Below are positions 1 to 11,284 of a stretch of 64,000 nucleotides of DNA, one piece after another. Both the position numbers and the translations under genes were made by a program. The stretch covers positions 4,838,501-4,902,500 of the forward strand of contig OY540822.1 in NCBI GenBank assembly GCA_961205875.1, given 5' to 3'. The notes below the pieces were generated by a model. It saw nothing but the letters and a program-made list of their open reading frames with translations, ran no database searches and was not told where the DNA came from. This DNA is from Sialis fuliginosa (lineage: Eukaryota > Arthropoda > Insecta > Megaloptera > Sialidae). Numbering within the stretch: position 1 is the stretch's first letter; every line of letters starts with the position of its first letter.

Positions 1-679
1 AATTTGAGAAAATGGCACTTTTCAAAGCTAAATAACTCTGGTGGGGGACCAGATAAAAATCTGAAATTTTGGCCCAATATAGTACTACATAATGGTATTA
101 TGTACCAAAAATTTTGAGATTGAGATTTGACTACAAGCAGTGGTATTGCAACCACAAAAATGCATATTTCAATGAGCGTATACATGTTGTGATTTTGTTT
201 CAATAATAATTAAAACATGTTATATCTTTGTTATGAGTTACTTTAAGTTATTATATGTGTTATAAATTTTTAAAGCTGACCTAATTTTCTATCTAAAAAT
301 AATATATATATAGGGTGTCACCTTTGAAAAACAAAAGGTGACGTCATTTCCGGTTCAACCGGAAGTTACAGAAAATAAAAAATGAGATTTTAAAAACATT
401 CAGAAAAAATACAATTTTTTTCTTCATTCAAGCATTCTTCTATTTCCAAGAAGAAAAAAGATAGTATTAGATATTATATTAATGTTGACACTCTGTATTA
501 ACATATGAACTCCTATTGAATATTGTGGTTGCAATACCACTGCCTGTAGTCAAATCTCAATCTCGAAAATTTTGGTACATAATACCATTATATAGTACTA
601 TTATGGGCTAAAATTTCAGATTTTTATCTGGTCCCCCACCAGAGTTATTTAGCTTTGAAAAGTGCCATTTTCTCAAATT
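1..679. repeat. Foldback element with ~156-bp inverted arms
   Basis: Positions 1-156 and 524-679 are near-perfect reverse complements; for example AATTTGAGAAAATGGCACTT at the start pairs with the end of the right arm. The 370-bp centre is AT-rich and has no coding capacity. This looks like a non-autonomous DNA transposon (foldback/MITE). The left arm reaches the first base of the window, so the true end and target duplication may lie outside. Confidence 0.85.
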
Positions 680-1166
680 TTCAAATTTTGAGAATTTTTT
701 GAAATAAAGTGGGGCAAGTCTCACAGTTGAACTTTGGTGTGTGAATACAACTAGTACCCACCTATTTGTAAAAAATAATTTGACTTGTTAACTTTTCCCC
801 TTCTTGCAAAAACATCCCCTTGAAAATGGGATTTTTTCAAAAATAGAACTAAGAATTAAGGCTGAAATTTCATCCTTTAGGATAATATTTAGGTGAAAAT
901 GTCTAGAAGTAATCTTGTAGCCCGTTTTATTCTGAATAATTTGCTTTTACTCCGATGCTGAAAGGTTTGATAGAAGCTGAGTTATTTTAGTTTCCGCAAA
1001 CCCTTTAAAGTACAAAAAATGCTGCGACCTGTAGAACAAATATGGCCGTCACGCGAAAACAAAAAACAATAAAATTAAAATAATGGTCGTTTCAAACTAC
1101 CAACATGTTAGGGTAATTACACACAAAAAATCAATTTTTTTTAGAATGGCCAAGCAACCATTTAAT
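680..1166. other. AT-rich stretch, nothing recognised
   Basis: No reading frame, repeat pair or RNA gene could be supported here. Confidence 0.5.
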
Positions 1167-1415
1167 TTAATTTTGGACCATTTCATATGGATTGACCCTA
1201 TATAATTTTTTTAACGAAGCTATTGGCCTGTGTCTATTACCTGGGCAGTTAGAATTAAATTCTTGTAATATTCTACTCCATGTCATATTTTTCTGTTCGA
1301 GCGTAACAGCATCAGTTTTTTTATTTTCTATGATGTGTTTATATTTATTAATTTGGCTAAACAACAAATGTTTTTCAGTCGATGAAAAATTTGCTGTACG
1401 ACATTTCAATTTCAT
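1167..1415 (-). pseudogene. Myb/SANT-like (Zeste-type) DNA-binding domain fragment
   Basis: An 82-codon frame reads like the Myb_DNA-bind_5/Zeste-type domain common in insect transposon-associated proteins: an N-terminal ANFSSTEKHLLFSQI segment, a central ENKKTDAVTLEQKNMTW helix and a C-terminal SLKKLY motif. Only the domain is present and the frame stops soon after SLKKLY. A possible splice donor (AGG/GTCAAT) lies just after that motif on the minus strand, so this could be a first exon of a longer gene or a fragment of a Harbinger-associated protein. No downstream exon was recognised. Confidence 0.5.
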
Positions 1416-1439
1416 GTTCTGTAAATCAATGTAATATAA

Positions 1440-1978
1440 ATATTATTATATAATTATTAATTAACAATGTACATTGTACACATATTATGATAAAATTTTA
1501 ATTACCATTTTCGTCCTTTGTTCTTCGAATACAATATTATTGAAACACACAGTAAAGATGCTGTAACATATTAAGTTGAATGATAACTCTTGTATGTTAA
1601 ATATAAATCTTTATTTACTCATCTTATAAATCTCATTATAACATTCTTTTCTTTGTCTTGTCAACCACTGATTTATTATAAACATCTTGTTATTCTATTC
1701 AGTATAATCCCCTAAACCTTAACATATAAATATCCCTAGCTCAGGTATCTTACAGATGCACATAAAGATCTAGCGAGGCAAAAATGTAAAAAGTAATACA
1801 TATTGTATATTTTATGACACCTCTTTTGAATTTCGACTAAAACATTTGTTTAACAGATGTATTTTTTTTAAAATCAGGTACTTGGTGTAAGTACACAAAC
1901 GTAAGATATAAATAGTTACTAGATTTTTACAGTGTTGTCAAGATTAACGGTTTTATAGCTAAGCATGATGGCTTGCGA
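1440..1978. other. AT-rich stretch, nothing recognised
   Basis: Low-complexity AT-rich sequence with no supported gene. Confidence 0.5.
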
Positions 1979-2067
1979 GACGGTGCAAACGAAACAAAAC
2001 TTAAGCTTTGCTCAGACTTAATCCAGACTTAGCTAAGCTTGACTTAAGTTTAATACGGTGCAAACGG
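1979..2067. repeat. Small palindromic element between 12-bp direct repeats
   Basis: ACGGTGCAAACG occurs directly repeated at about 1980 and 2055. It flanks a palindromic core that starts AACTTAAG and ends CTTAAGTT. This may be a tiny MITE with its target duplication. Confidence 0.35.
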
Positions 2068-2199
2068 GCATATGTTATTGTGCACATTTGTTGTCTCGAA
2101 CGTGATGTGGATACCAAAGTGATCAGAGAAACCTGTATTAATAATACTAGCAATATATTTGTTAATATTAGTGTATATATAATCGAGAAGAGATTGTGA

Positions 2200-3010
2200 T
2201 TATTTTGTTATTCCGGTTGGCTGATTAATAGTATGTGTTAAATTAAAGCTTAGGAACAAATTTTGTATTTTAGGAATTTTTGTGTCATCGGACAACAAAT
2301 TTGTGTTAAAATCACCGCTAACAAAAATTGAATAATTATTAAATTTAGATACCCGAAATAACAACTCTTCTAGTTTAGATAAAAATAAATTAAAATTGCT
2401 ATTTGGAGTACGATATATGCATAAAATAATAATTTTGAGATCAATACTTTTAATGGCACAGCACTCTAACACTTTCTCTTCGCAGAATTGTTCGATATTT
2501 AGTGATTTAATTAAACGTAGAAGAAGACTTCCCATCTATACATACACCTCCATGCATGAAATCTTTGCGACAATAATAAGATATGAGTTTAAATTTTTCA
2601 AAGTTTGTATAAATTATTTCTTCGTCACGGAGCCAGTGTTCACAAAAACACATGATATCGTACTTATTTGACGATAGCATTATTTCAATGTCATTTATTT
2701 TATTTCTAAGACACTGCACATTTTGGTAAAAAATATTGAAACAGAAATCGTCCTTTGGTTCGTATTTGTTTATTATAATCTTTTGGAAAGTGTTCGATTG
2801 TATTAACTTTTTCATTGTTAGAATTTATTGGTGATGATCTAAAAAATTTTGTCTATTCCTTGGGAAATTGAAGTATCCTACAATAATTCCTGCCGGCCAA
2901 AATTCAGCTGAATTCATAATGTTGTAGTTTTCTTCGGTTACTGATAGTTTAAAGGAGCTGTAGTCTCCTAAGGTTCTTAGCTTTTGTAGTGTGACATGAA
3001 ATCCGAACAC
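2200..3010 (-). pseudogene. Non-LTR retrotransposon fragment: ORF1 tail plus APE-type endonuclease
   Basis: Reading on the minus strand, 3010-2825 encodes the C-terminal end of an ORF1-like protein (GFHVTLQKLRTLGDYSSFKL, then WPAGI and NFPRNRQ). This is followed at once by the N-terminal half of an apurinic-type endonuclease. The endonuclease is split between two frames that change near 2515: the first part has the QNVQCLRNK and EHW motifs, the second has IYRTPNSN and SGDFN followed by INQPTG. No reverse transcriptase is present, so the copy is truncated at its 3' side and frame-shifted. The family looks CR1/Jockey-like. A related fragment lies at 22563-22870. Confidence 0.75.
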
Positions 3011-3293
3011 GTATGAATTATCATTACCGGTACCAATATTTTTTTTGTATGTTATTTCAGGTAGGTTTTCTATTCATAGATGGTTATGTACATCATTTAA
3101 CTTTCATCTACATATAAAATATTTCACAAAAAATCTTTTATTTACTTTATATTTTGTTTCATTTATCAATACGTATTTTTCCGCATGTGTGAAAAGGCAA
3201 AAATAAATAATGTATACATAGTATATATAAAGAAAATTTTTTATTTTTATAATTATTATAAAATTTGGATTATGTACATTTAAGAAAAAGTAA

Positions 3294-4396
3294 TTAATAT
3301 TTAGTGGACCCTCCTCTTGCTTTTATTACTGCCTTAATCCTTCTTGGCATTGAATGCACCAAATTTGTCAAATAATTCAGGTCTAAGTCCTCTTCCCAGA
3401 CTTTTCATAGTGTATTTATTAATTCTTCTTTATTTTTCGGCTTATGTTGAGCTACTTTTTTTGAAATCATGTACCAACAGTTTTCTATTGGGTTTAAATC
3501 CGGGCTATTTCCAGGCCATGCTAGGGTTTTCAATCCATTTTCTTCAATAAACGTTTGTACCAGTAAGAATTTTGAACTTTTTTAGTAAGATTCATAAATA
3601 AAATACCCTTTTTAAGTAAATAAGTAAATTTCTTACCTTTTTTGCTCGATGGCATGGCGCAGAATCGTCTTGAAACACACATCGATTAGCGGTTCTAAAT
3701 TTATGTTTTATAAATGGCACTAAATGTTCTTTTAATATTTTTATATATCCGTCTGCGTTTAAATTGCCATTAATTACATGTAAAGGACCAACGCCATTGC
3801 ACGTAAAGCACCCCCACACCATCACACTTGTTGGGAACTTGACGGTAGTGCGAATACATTTTTCGTGTAAATCTTCACCCGTTCGCCGGCGAATATATCG
3901 AACACCGTCTGTTCCGTGTAAATTGAATTTTGATTCATCGGAGAAAATTACACTTTCCCATTGTTTTTCAGACCAATTTTCATGTTCCCGAGCCCAGTGA
4001 AATCGCGCAAGCTTCATTTTTTTAGTTAATAATGGCTTTTTCCTGGGCCTCCGCGCATTAAGCCCACAGGAAATAAGCCTTTTACGCACTGTAGACGCAC
4101 AAACCCGCACTCCAGTTGCTTCAGACCACTGTGAACTTAATTCTGTTGACGTTGCTTCACGATTACTCAAACTCATTCTCTCTAAAAGTCTATCTATCGA
4201 TTTGTTGTAACGCGTTTCTTACCACTACCAGGTTTTCTCTCTGTAGAGCCAGTTTCGCGGTATTTTTTTAAAAGATCACTCACAGTTGACACACTACACT
4301 TTACTCTTTGACTAATTTCCCTCATAGAAAAGTTTTCTTCTCTTAAAGCTAAAATAATAGCTTTTTTTCACTAGTTAGTTTTGTAAATTTTGACAT
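3294..4396 (-). pseudogene. Tc1/mariner transposase, decayed
   Basis: The frame begins at an ATG at 4396 (MSKFTKLTSEK) and can be followed to a stop at 3294 through several breaks. An HTH region is followed by a DDE domain with SDESKF (first Asp), QDDSAPCHRA (second Asp) and SPDLNPIEN (Glu), a Tc1-type DD34E arrangement. Breaks are a one-base loss in an A-run near 4350, a second frame change near 4195, and a 76-bp insertion (3561-3636) between the Lys-Lys and Val-Gln codons after the second Asp. The longest open part is 3592-4176. It is not expected to make transposase. Confidence 0.85.
3561..3636 (-). other. 76-bp intron-like insertion in the Tc1 transposase
   Basis: On the minus strand the insert begins GTAAGAAATT, a good donor. 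Removing it rejoins the expected Tc1 reading frame exactly. It ends in CTG rather than CAG, so it could be a small intron with a mutated acceptor or a simple insertion. Confidence 0.45.
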
Positions 4397-4699
4397 TGTT
4401 TTATAACAACTTCACTCGACAAAAACAAAACTGACAATAAACATGTTTATGAAATGAAATCTCTTATATACCTAGCAGGATTAACTAGATAGTGGACACA
4501 GGTAGTCATCCCTTAACGAAAAGTCTCGTTATCGTTGGTTGAAACATTGGCTACTTCTATTTCAGCTTTTCTAGCATCTTCATAAGTGCCTTCAAAACAA
4601 TTTATATTTATAAATACTAATCAATATTATTCTTCAAAATATAAGAAAATATTGATATTATTTTTAAAACTCACCATATGGTCCTACATATTTTTTATA
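4397..4699. other. Flank of Tc1 relic, nothing recognised
   Basis: AT-rich sequence. No convincing Tc1 terminal inverted repeat was found by eye. Confidence 0.4.
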
Positions 4700-4804
4700 G
4701 AGTCTCATCTGGTAAAGCGAATGATAAGAGGCCTTGGGGCCGAAACGACCTCAACCTATTCTCAAACTTTAAATGGGTGAGAACTCTGGCTTACTCGAAC
4801 ATAT
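4700..4804 (+). rRNA. 28S rRNA fragment, 5' part
   Basis: The sequence GGTAAAGCGAATGATAAGAGG, then CTTGGGGCCGAAACGA, CTCAACCTATTCTCAAAC and TTTAAATGGGTGAGAAC, is the conserved animal 28S segment just upstream of a variable hairpin. A few substitutions from the conserved core suggest a displaced rDNA piece rather than a functional gene. It continues at 7711 after the retrotransposon. Only about 220 bp of 28S is present in total. Confidence 0.9.
4788..4804. repeat. 17-bp target-site duplication, copy 1
   Basis: GGCTTACTCGAACATAT, identical to 7711-7727, flanks the retrotransposon at 4805-7710. Confidence 0.9.
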
Positions 4805-7710
4805 TAATAACTTTTATTAAAATATAATAATTACAAAAAAAAAGAAAAACATTGGCAAATATATATGTACATTAAATGTTAAAATTTACATTAAAACTTA
4901 TATAGTAAATAAATATATGAACAATCACAGTTAAAAAAGAATCATCACAGTGTAATATCAGATTTGTGTGGGATCCAATCAACGAGAGGATGTTTAAGAA
5001 ATAAATACGTGAATAAAAGCATTAATAAAATATATATATGTCCGGGTGCGGTGAAGCAGCCGCAGCTAAGCGTACTGTCGGCGCCCCGATACGTGTTCGA
5101 CGTAGATGTCACGCGACCATCTTATTACGTCGGACACGATGAGGCACCGCATGCGTTTAGCATAGCTGCGGCTGACCCCCAACACCCGGAGTATCCTTTC
5201 GTTGGCCGGATCCCACGAACTCAACGCCCCGACGATAATCGCGTCCAGCGAGACGTCATACCCCTTCTCCTTAAGGGAGTTTGCAAGTGAGGTATATTTT
5301 AGGATCTTTTGACGTCTCGCCTCGTCGATTGCCGCCGGGGTATTGTCAAAAGGGACGTCCACGACGACAGCGGTCTTATTGGACTCACTGATGACGACCA
5401 GATCAGGACGCAGGTTGAAGTCGGTTCCGGCGACGGTTTGATTAATTTTAACTTTGCCTTTCCCGACAGGCACTGCCCCGGCGATGCGATCCAGTACCGC
5501 ATCATGCCGACGTTGCCACGCGGCGGAATGGAAACCGCAGTGATTCAATACGTGAGGTAAAGTCTCACTGCCGTATCCACACCGTCGACACCGCTTGTCT
5601 CCGTTGCCAAACCAGCGTGCTGCGTTTAACGGGACCACGCCAAGTCGAGCCCGGTGGACAAAACGGTAGTCGCAGAACCGCGTGTACCGCCCCGTCAGCA
5701 TAAAGTGGTTGGACGCATCACAGCGGGACACGCACCGCATCACCTTACCCTGGTCTGGCTTCGCCATCAGCCGCTGCAGGAAGTGCTGACGCACTCCGTA
5801 CCGAATCTGCCGGATCACCATGGACCGTGCAGCTCCGGGGACCACACGCACCGGCGGTTCCCTGCCCGGCGAAGGAACAGTGACTGAAAGCTCCCGGCGT
5901 TCCGCGCACCAGCGGAACTCCGTACCGAATTTGCCCCGCAGCCGGCGGCAAGCATTCCGAGCCTGCGTCCACAGGCTGGAGATGTCGCCACCGTCGTGGG
6001 CAAATTCGGCACGGAGCGAACCGGAAAGATATTCGGCCACGTCCTCACCAGAAGGGTCCCGTTCGATACGCTTCCTGATCACCCGGCGCATGCAGGCCCA
6101 GGCGATGTCCTTGATCACCAGGTCCGAGCAAGTCAGAATCCGAAGGCGTGCGCCACCGTAAGTATGTCCACCGACTCCCCCAGGTGCATGAAGTTAGCAC
6201 CCCCCCTGGTACGCCGGGACGTAGAGGATCTCGGCGCTCGCTCGCTGCGGCAGATTAAGCCATTTTTTCGCCATGGCCTTCACCCTCCTGTCCGCCTCGA
6301 CGAGTGGCTTTTTGGCCACCCACGAGCCGTGGAGGACAAAGTCCAGGCGCGGGAAGACAAAGGAGTTAATTGCTTCCAGCTTCTGCCACACGTCCTCGAC
6401 GATGGAGTCAATAGACTCGAAAGGAGTCTGATATTCCCAGGTGGCGGTACTCTTCTCCGTCCCCGAGAACGGTGAGCCTCCCGCCTTGGACGTCAAAATC
6501 GGTTGCGTGCACCACCCGTTTTTTCCTGCAGTCGACGTGCAGGGAAGCGCACTTGTTGTGTTTGAACCGCAGACCAGAACAGTCTGCGGCCCCGCCGACT
6601 GCATCGACCCGGCGTCTTTAGCGAGCAGCACCAGGTCGTCGGCGTAGGCAAGGACACTGAACTCTGTCCCGTGAAGTGTGTAACCACGCCCCTGGAGGCT
6701 GGTGGCAGCTCTGAGCACGGGCTCCATCGCCAAGTTAAACACGATAGGCGACAACGGACAACCCTGCTTGACGCCCGCCCTTATCGGGATCGGGTCGGTC
6801 TCGCCGGTGGAAGACCTTATCGTGGTGGTGCCTCCGGAGTATACTCCTTTAACCACACTCAGTATCCTGGGGGGGGAGGTTAAGCCCCTCCAGGACACCG
6901 AATATGTACGCATGGGGGATGGAACCGAAGGCGTTAGCCAAATCCAACCAGGCGACGACGGCAGTTTTGCCGTCCCGTCTGGCGTCGTCCAGGATGGACT
7001 GGACTATGATGTTGTGTTCATAACAACCCTCGGTTTCCATAAATCCCTTCTGCGATGGGGATATCACTCCGGCGGCCTTCGCCCACGACACGATCCTGTC
7101 CGCGATCACCCCGGCGTACAACTTGCCGATGGTGTTCCCGAGGCCTCCAGGAGTCGACAGAGTCCCTGTCCCCGCTTTTAAAAATGAGCACCGTCCTCGA
7201 GCGATCCCACGACCGAGGGGTGCGACCTTCGTGGAAACATCTGTTGTAGATGGCCTCCAGCACCGCGCAGTTAGGATCGGCCCGTTTCAGTGCCGCGTAC
7301 CGGACACCGTCCGGACCCGGGGCTGTATTGGACGTGCGAGACAGACGACGAAATATCTCGTCGCGTCTGATGTCCATTTCATACGTGTTTTCAGCCCCAG
7401 GCACCGGAGGCGCCGAGAACTCGGGCACTTCACGTGGCCGATCGGCGAGCTGGTAACCATCTCCAGAGAATGTACCGGCGAAGTGTTGCTTTAGAATATT
7501 TTTACTGATTTGGCAGTAAGGAGAGGCGTCTCCGTGGAGAATCCTCTCCACCGCCTTTTTCTTATTCGTCCGGTACATTCTCTGGATCCTAGACGCTTCC
7601 ACCGGGTCAAAACCGGGGGCGGCACCAGGTCCGTCACGTCGAGGTGGTCTCCCACCTCGAGCCGGCCGACCAGGGTACACCCGCGGACGTGGTGGCGCCT
7701 CCTCCGCATC
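4805..7710 (-). mobile_element. R2-clade (RLE-type) non-LTR retrotransposon inserted in 28S rDNA
   Basis: A GC-rich 2.9-kb insertion with an exact 17-bp target duplication splits the 28S fragment. On the minus strand it carries reverse transcriptase followed by a CCHC finger and a restriction-like endonuclease, the R2-clade arrangement. The 5' end is truncated: reading starts inside the region before the RT, without the N-terminal zinc-finger/Myb part. About 260 bp of AT-rich 3' UTR precedes the junction. The element is antisense to the rRNA strand. The junction lies in the hairpin that follows the conserved AAATGGGTGAGAA segment, not at the standard R2 site (TTAAGG/TAGCC). Confidence 0.85.
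5066..7680 (-). pseudogene. R2-like reverse transcriptase / RLE endonuclease, frame-shifted
   Basis: In order on the minus strand: 7680-7135 has the region before and at the start of the RT (TAPGPDGVRYAAL, then a DSWRP motif); 7121-6895 continues in a second frame (SQKGF, VAWLDLANAFGSI); 6913-6194 has GVKQGCPLSP and the catalytic AYADD box (about 6636-6647), with two further frame changes inside; 6118-5066 holds the C-terminal part with the CCHC motif CRRCGYGSETLPHVLNHC and the endonuclease residues RPDLVV and VVVDV, and ends at a TAA near 5066. Several frameshifts make this copy inactive. An R4- or NeSL-related RLE lineage cannot be excluded by eye. Confidence 0.85.
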
Positions 7711-7727
7711 GGCTTACTCGAACATAT
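7711..7727. repeat. 17-bp target-site duplication, copy 2
   Basis: Identical to 4788-4804. Confidence 0.9.
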
Positions 7728-7829
7728 ACCACACATATACCTAAGCCACGAGACTATGGATCAAAGTGCCAAGTGGGCCACTTTTGGTAAGCAGAACTGG
7801 CGCTGTGGGATGAACCAAACGTCGAGTTT
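7711..7829 (+). rRNA. 28S rRNA fragment, 3' part
   Basis: After the second copy of the 17-bp duplication, 28S resumes: AAGCCACGAGAC, then GTGCCAAGTGGGCCACTTTT, GGTAAGCAGAACTGGCGCTG and TGGGATGAACCAAACG. Similarity ends near 7829. Together with 4700-4804 it is a short rDNA pseudogene fragment. Confidence 0.9.
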
Positions 7830-8156
7830 TCAGTGTTATCACAAGTAATATCTGCAAAAATAAGTTTTATTTAAAATATTAACAAAAATTTATTTTGTAT
7901 TATTTTATCAGAAGCAGGAACATGATAACCGTTTTATCTACTTTTGCTAAAATTGAACGACATTAATTTATTTTAAAGTTACTGGTCTGCTTTGCGTATG
8001 CTATGAACCACATATTATAAAGTTCATTTTCAACCAAGGTTAATAAATGAACAGGTTGTCTCATAACTTTTGGTCAATCAGCGGCCGCGCGGGAAATACG
8101 TCATCCTGAGGAACCTTTCAAATGTACTACAACAACGTGGATTGCAAGGCTTGCAG
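7830..8156. other. Non-coding, with a MITE end-like segment
   Basis: At about 8050-8110, AGGTTGTCTCATAACTTTTG followed by GTCAATCAGC resembles the left end of the MITE at 11101-11284. No gene was seen. Confidence 0.4.
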
Positions 8157-8753
8157 GTACAGTCGCCTGCATTAATGGTCTTGCAGTTTGTATTCATTTT
8201 CGTTTATCACAAACTTAATAGGCTCCTCCCATTTAATTATTATAATATTTAAATCATTTCTCCATGTATCAAACAAAGACAGATATTTTGAAATTCATTT
8301 GCTAGATAAAGAACTACTCTTCGTTTATAGTACTCATATATATTTGTGCAATTAAATTATTATGTAATCTATTGAAAATTGTATATGTCAATTTTGTGGC
8401 AATAAATATTTGATTTTCCGAATTTTAGTTTTTAAATATATTTAAATTGATAGAAAAAGATAACCGATGATGTTTATCTTTAAATTTGGAATCTGTTGTA
8501 AGCATAGACATAGAGAATGGACAGTGCATTCTGTATTAACTCAATGGTGTAACATCTGTTCAAAAAGGAGAGAGAGATGCAGTGTAGTTTGGAACATAGA
8601 CATAGAGTTACACAGTTATTCCAAACCTGTTTCTATCTCTTTCTTTTGACACGGTTCTGTGTTCGAGTCAGATGCCTGGTCCATTCTCTATGTCTATGGT
8701 TGTAAGCGATTCTAGACTTTAGGGTGCCAAACGAGTTCTGCAGGCGACTGTAC
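8157..8753. repeat. 15-bp inverted repeat pair enclosing a MITE
   Basis: GTACAGTCGCCTGCA at 8157-8171 is the exact reverse complement of 8739-8753. The pair may mark the ends of a larger decayed element that later received the MITE at 8503-8698. Confidence 0.45.
8503..8698. mobile_element. 196-bp MITE with 8-bp target duplication
   Basis: Terminal inverted repeats start CATAGACATAGAGAATGGAC (8503-8522) and end with its reverse complement (8679-8698). GTTGTAAG flanks both sides (8495-8502 and 8699-8706). An 8-bp duplication and CA ends fit a hAT- or P-type non-autonomous element. A third partial copy of the TIR motif sits inside near 8597. Confidence 0.8.
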
Positions 8754-9406
8754 ATACATATTTATTAAATGTTGTTTTCGAATTTTTGGATATTTGTTAC
8801 TAAAAAAAGTAAATATTATTGTTTATTACAGAAGCACAAATTATTTATTATATATAATATTTCTTCATAAAATTTTTTAAATGATGTCAGAAAGCAATGC
8901 TTATTTTTTGTATAACAAAAGCACTTTGAGACTTTTTTACTAGAGTAGATATTATAATTTAAATTAAATTAAAAACTAAATATTATAATTTAAATTTTTA
9001 TTTTTATTTCATTAATAAATATTACAAATTTTATCTTCCGATAGTGACTATCATTATTCGGTTGTGTTTGTGATTAAAGTACCAGGGAACAATCGAGCTT
9101 TTAAAGAATATTAGTAATTTTTTAATTTTTTTCGGATGAATTGATTAATTTTTAAATAAAAATATTTGATGTTTAATTAACTATTTTTTTAAATTCATTT
9201 AATATTTTTGTCATGCATTGTTGTTACACGGGCAAGTGTTTGTATGGTTTATCTAATAAAAAAGGAAAGGCTTCCGGTATACTATTACTGAGAGAGAAAC
9301 ACAATAAATGTTATTCTTATTTATATAAGTTTTAAATTAATAATACATAATACAGTTGCGACTGACGTGCTTCAACTACTCGCACCCATATATCACATGT
9401 CCCACT
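8754..9406. other. AT-rich stretch, nothing recognised
   Basis: No supported gene or repeat. Confidence 0.5.
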
Positions 9407-10353
9407 TTAACAAAACAAAAAAGAAATTAAATACATTTTTATTTTTAAATTATTAATCCAACCTTTGGAGGACACGTATAAATCTACCGCTTCTAGTAAT
9501 AGGTAAGTTATCAGTTGTTGAAAATTCTGTAGACTTATTATTGGTTTTTCAGCAATTTGACTTTGATTACACTCTGGAACATTGTGAGGACTCAAATGCG
9601 CTCCATTTTATCTATAAGTTGTAATACCTGAACATTTAAAATGTTCCTTATTTTTTTTGTTATTTTTGATTTCTTTTTGCATGTAGCGGACACTACAAAT
9701 ATTGCCACCTGGCATATTTTTATCGATCTATAATAAAAATTTAAATTATGAAACATTATTAATTTGTATATAGGTACTTGAGAAAATTCCACTAAAGAAA
9801 AAACATTTGGTAAATATTTTTCAGTATAAATTGGTGGCCGAATCATATTGATTTTAATCAGGTTGAAACTGATGCCTAAATGCATTTGCCAGTTTTTCTT
9901 CTACATCTGTTTTTTTTTTTTTTGAATGTGACGCCACCAGTTTTGTATGTTTCAATCCAAAATGTAATTAGTTTTTTAAGTGATATTATAATAAAAAAAT
10001 TACAATTTTTAATCATTATTAGGTACTTACTCTATCGTGTGCTATATTTTTTCTTGCATTTCTTTCAAATATTATGTACAGCATAAATTTCCTTGAGCTG
10101 TTTTGAAGTTTCCACACAACGCACCATAAATATTCGAACTGTAATCGAAAACCGTCGCACAGAACATAAACAACAATAAAATGAGAAACGAAACACATGT
10201 TATTAGCGTCGGCAAACATAAGAAATGAAAATTAACTTGAAAATCACCAGACACATCACAGTTGGTTCCTACTGTAGTGAACATAGAAACATTAACTTCG
10301 TTTATCAGTGCTTTACTAGCTCTGATAGATATTATGTATCGCATAGATATCAT
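9407..10353 (-). other. Decayed hydrophobic reading frames, not identified
   Basis: Minus-strand frames at 10353-10072, 9885-9592 and 9595-9407 follow one another. The first contains a strongly hydrophobic stretch (LITCVSFLILLLFMFC) that would span a membrane. The second has a short hydrophobic helix followed by a Lys-rich segment. The order loosely resembles the C-terminal part of an insect chemoreceptor, but no diagnostic motif is visible and frames are broken. It could equally be chance AT-rich open frame. Confidence 0.15.
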
Positions 10354-11100
10354 TAACTTTTCAGAAATCGGGCATAAATGTCATGCCCTCGTCTTGAAAT
10401 TTTGTATTGGAAATATAATACTCTATACTTAAGATATTTACAATAAGACATAAAAGATGTACTTCAGTCATTAGAGTCAAGTTGAAATATATGTATCCTG
10501 CAAATACATTAGAATTTTACTGTATTAAATAGAAGAGCTGTTGTACAAAAGATTGCAGATATGTATTCATTCCATTAAAAAGTACTATCAAAAAACAAAA
10601 GTACATATGTATGTAGAACAGCTGATATTTAGTCGGCAAAACGAAGAAGTTTTATGGGAATTACGTGTCATTGGATTGACGAAAATTACAAACGAGAATC
10701 TTTTGCGTTAGCTTGCAAAAGATTTCGAGGGACTCATGATTTTAAAATTATCGCAGAAATATTAAATTATGTTAATAAGACATTTAAAATTACCGATGAA
10801 ATATTAATATCGATAGTAACTGACAATGGTTCTAATTTTGTAAAAGCATTTAAAGAATTTGCTTTGACAAAGGAAAATGCAGTAGTATAGTATCAATATC
10901 TGATGATTCTGAAGAAGAATTAGAAATTAATTTTCCATCCATTGAAACAAATAACAATTATAAAATAAATTTACCTAAGCATAAACAGTGTGTAACCCAC
11001 ACATTAAATTTGATCGCAACAACTGATATTAAAAAATGTATAGAATCCAATGCAGCTTTGCGAAATCGACATATTAGCGTTTTACCAATGTTAGTTAATA

Positions 11101-11284
11101 CACAGGTTGCCTCAGTAGCTTTTGACCAATCAGCTTGGGCACTCCAGATGATGTATTTTCCCCTTCTCGCGCCGAGTTACAAGGCTTTATTTGTTATGAT
11201 TGGGCATATCATTCCCCCTCTCCACATTTGGGTACACCAGATGACGTATTCCCTCTCTCGCGCTGAGCTACTGAGACTACCTTG
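11101..11284. mobile_element. ~184-bp MITE inside the hAT relic
   Basis: Left end AGGTTGCCTCAGTAGCTTTT and right end (reverse complement) AGGTAGTCTCAGTAGCTCAG are imperfect inverted repeats. Two internal direct repeats read CCAGATGATGTATT and CCAGATGACGTATT. Host transposase sequence resumes just after. Confidence 0.6.

Noticed and set aside
5309..7494. Several plus-strand frames across the R2-like element
   Set aside because: All are antisense shadows of the GC-rich RT/endonuclease frame and carry no domain motifs.
4700..7829. A functional rRNA gene at this locus
   Set aside because: Only about 220 bp of 28S is present, without 18S, 5.8S or the rest of 28S, and it has substitutions at conserved positions.
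9407..10353. Chemoreceptor gene
   Set aside because: A hydrophobic segment is present but no diagnostic motif or consistent exon structure. Kept only as an unidentified low-confidence stretch.
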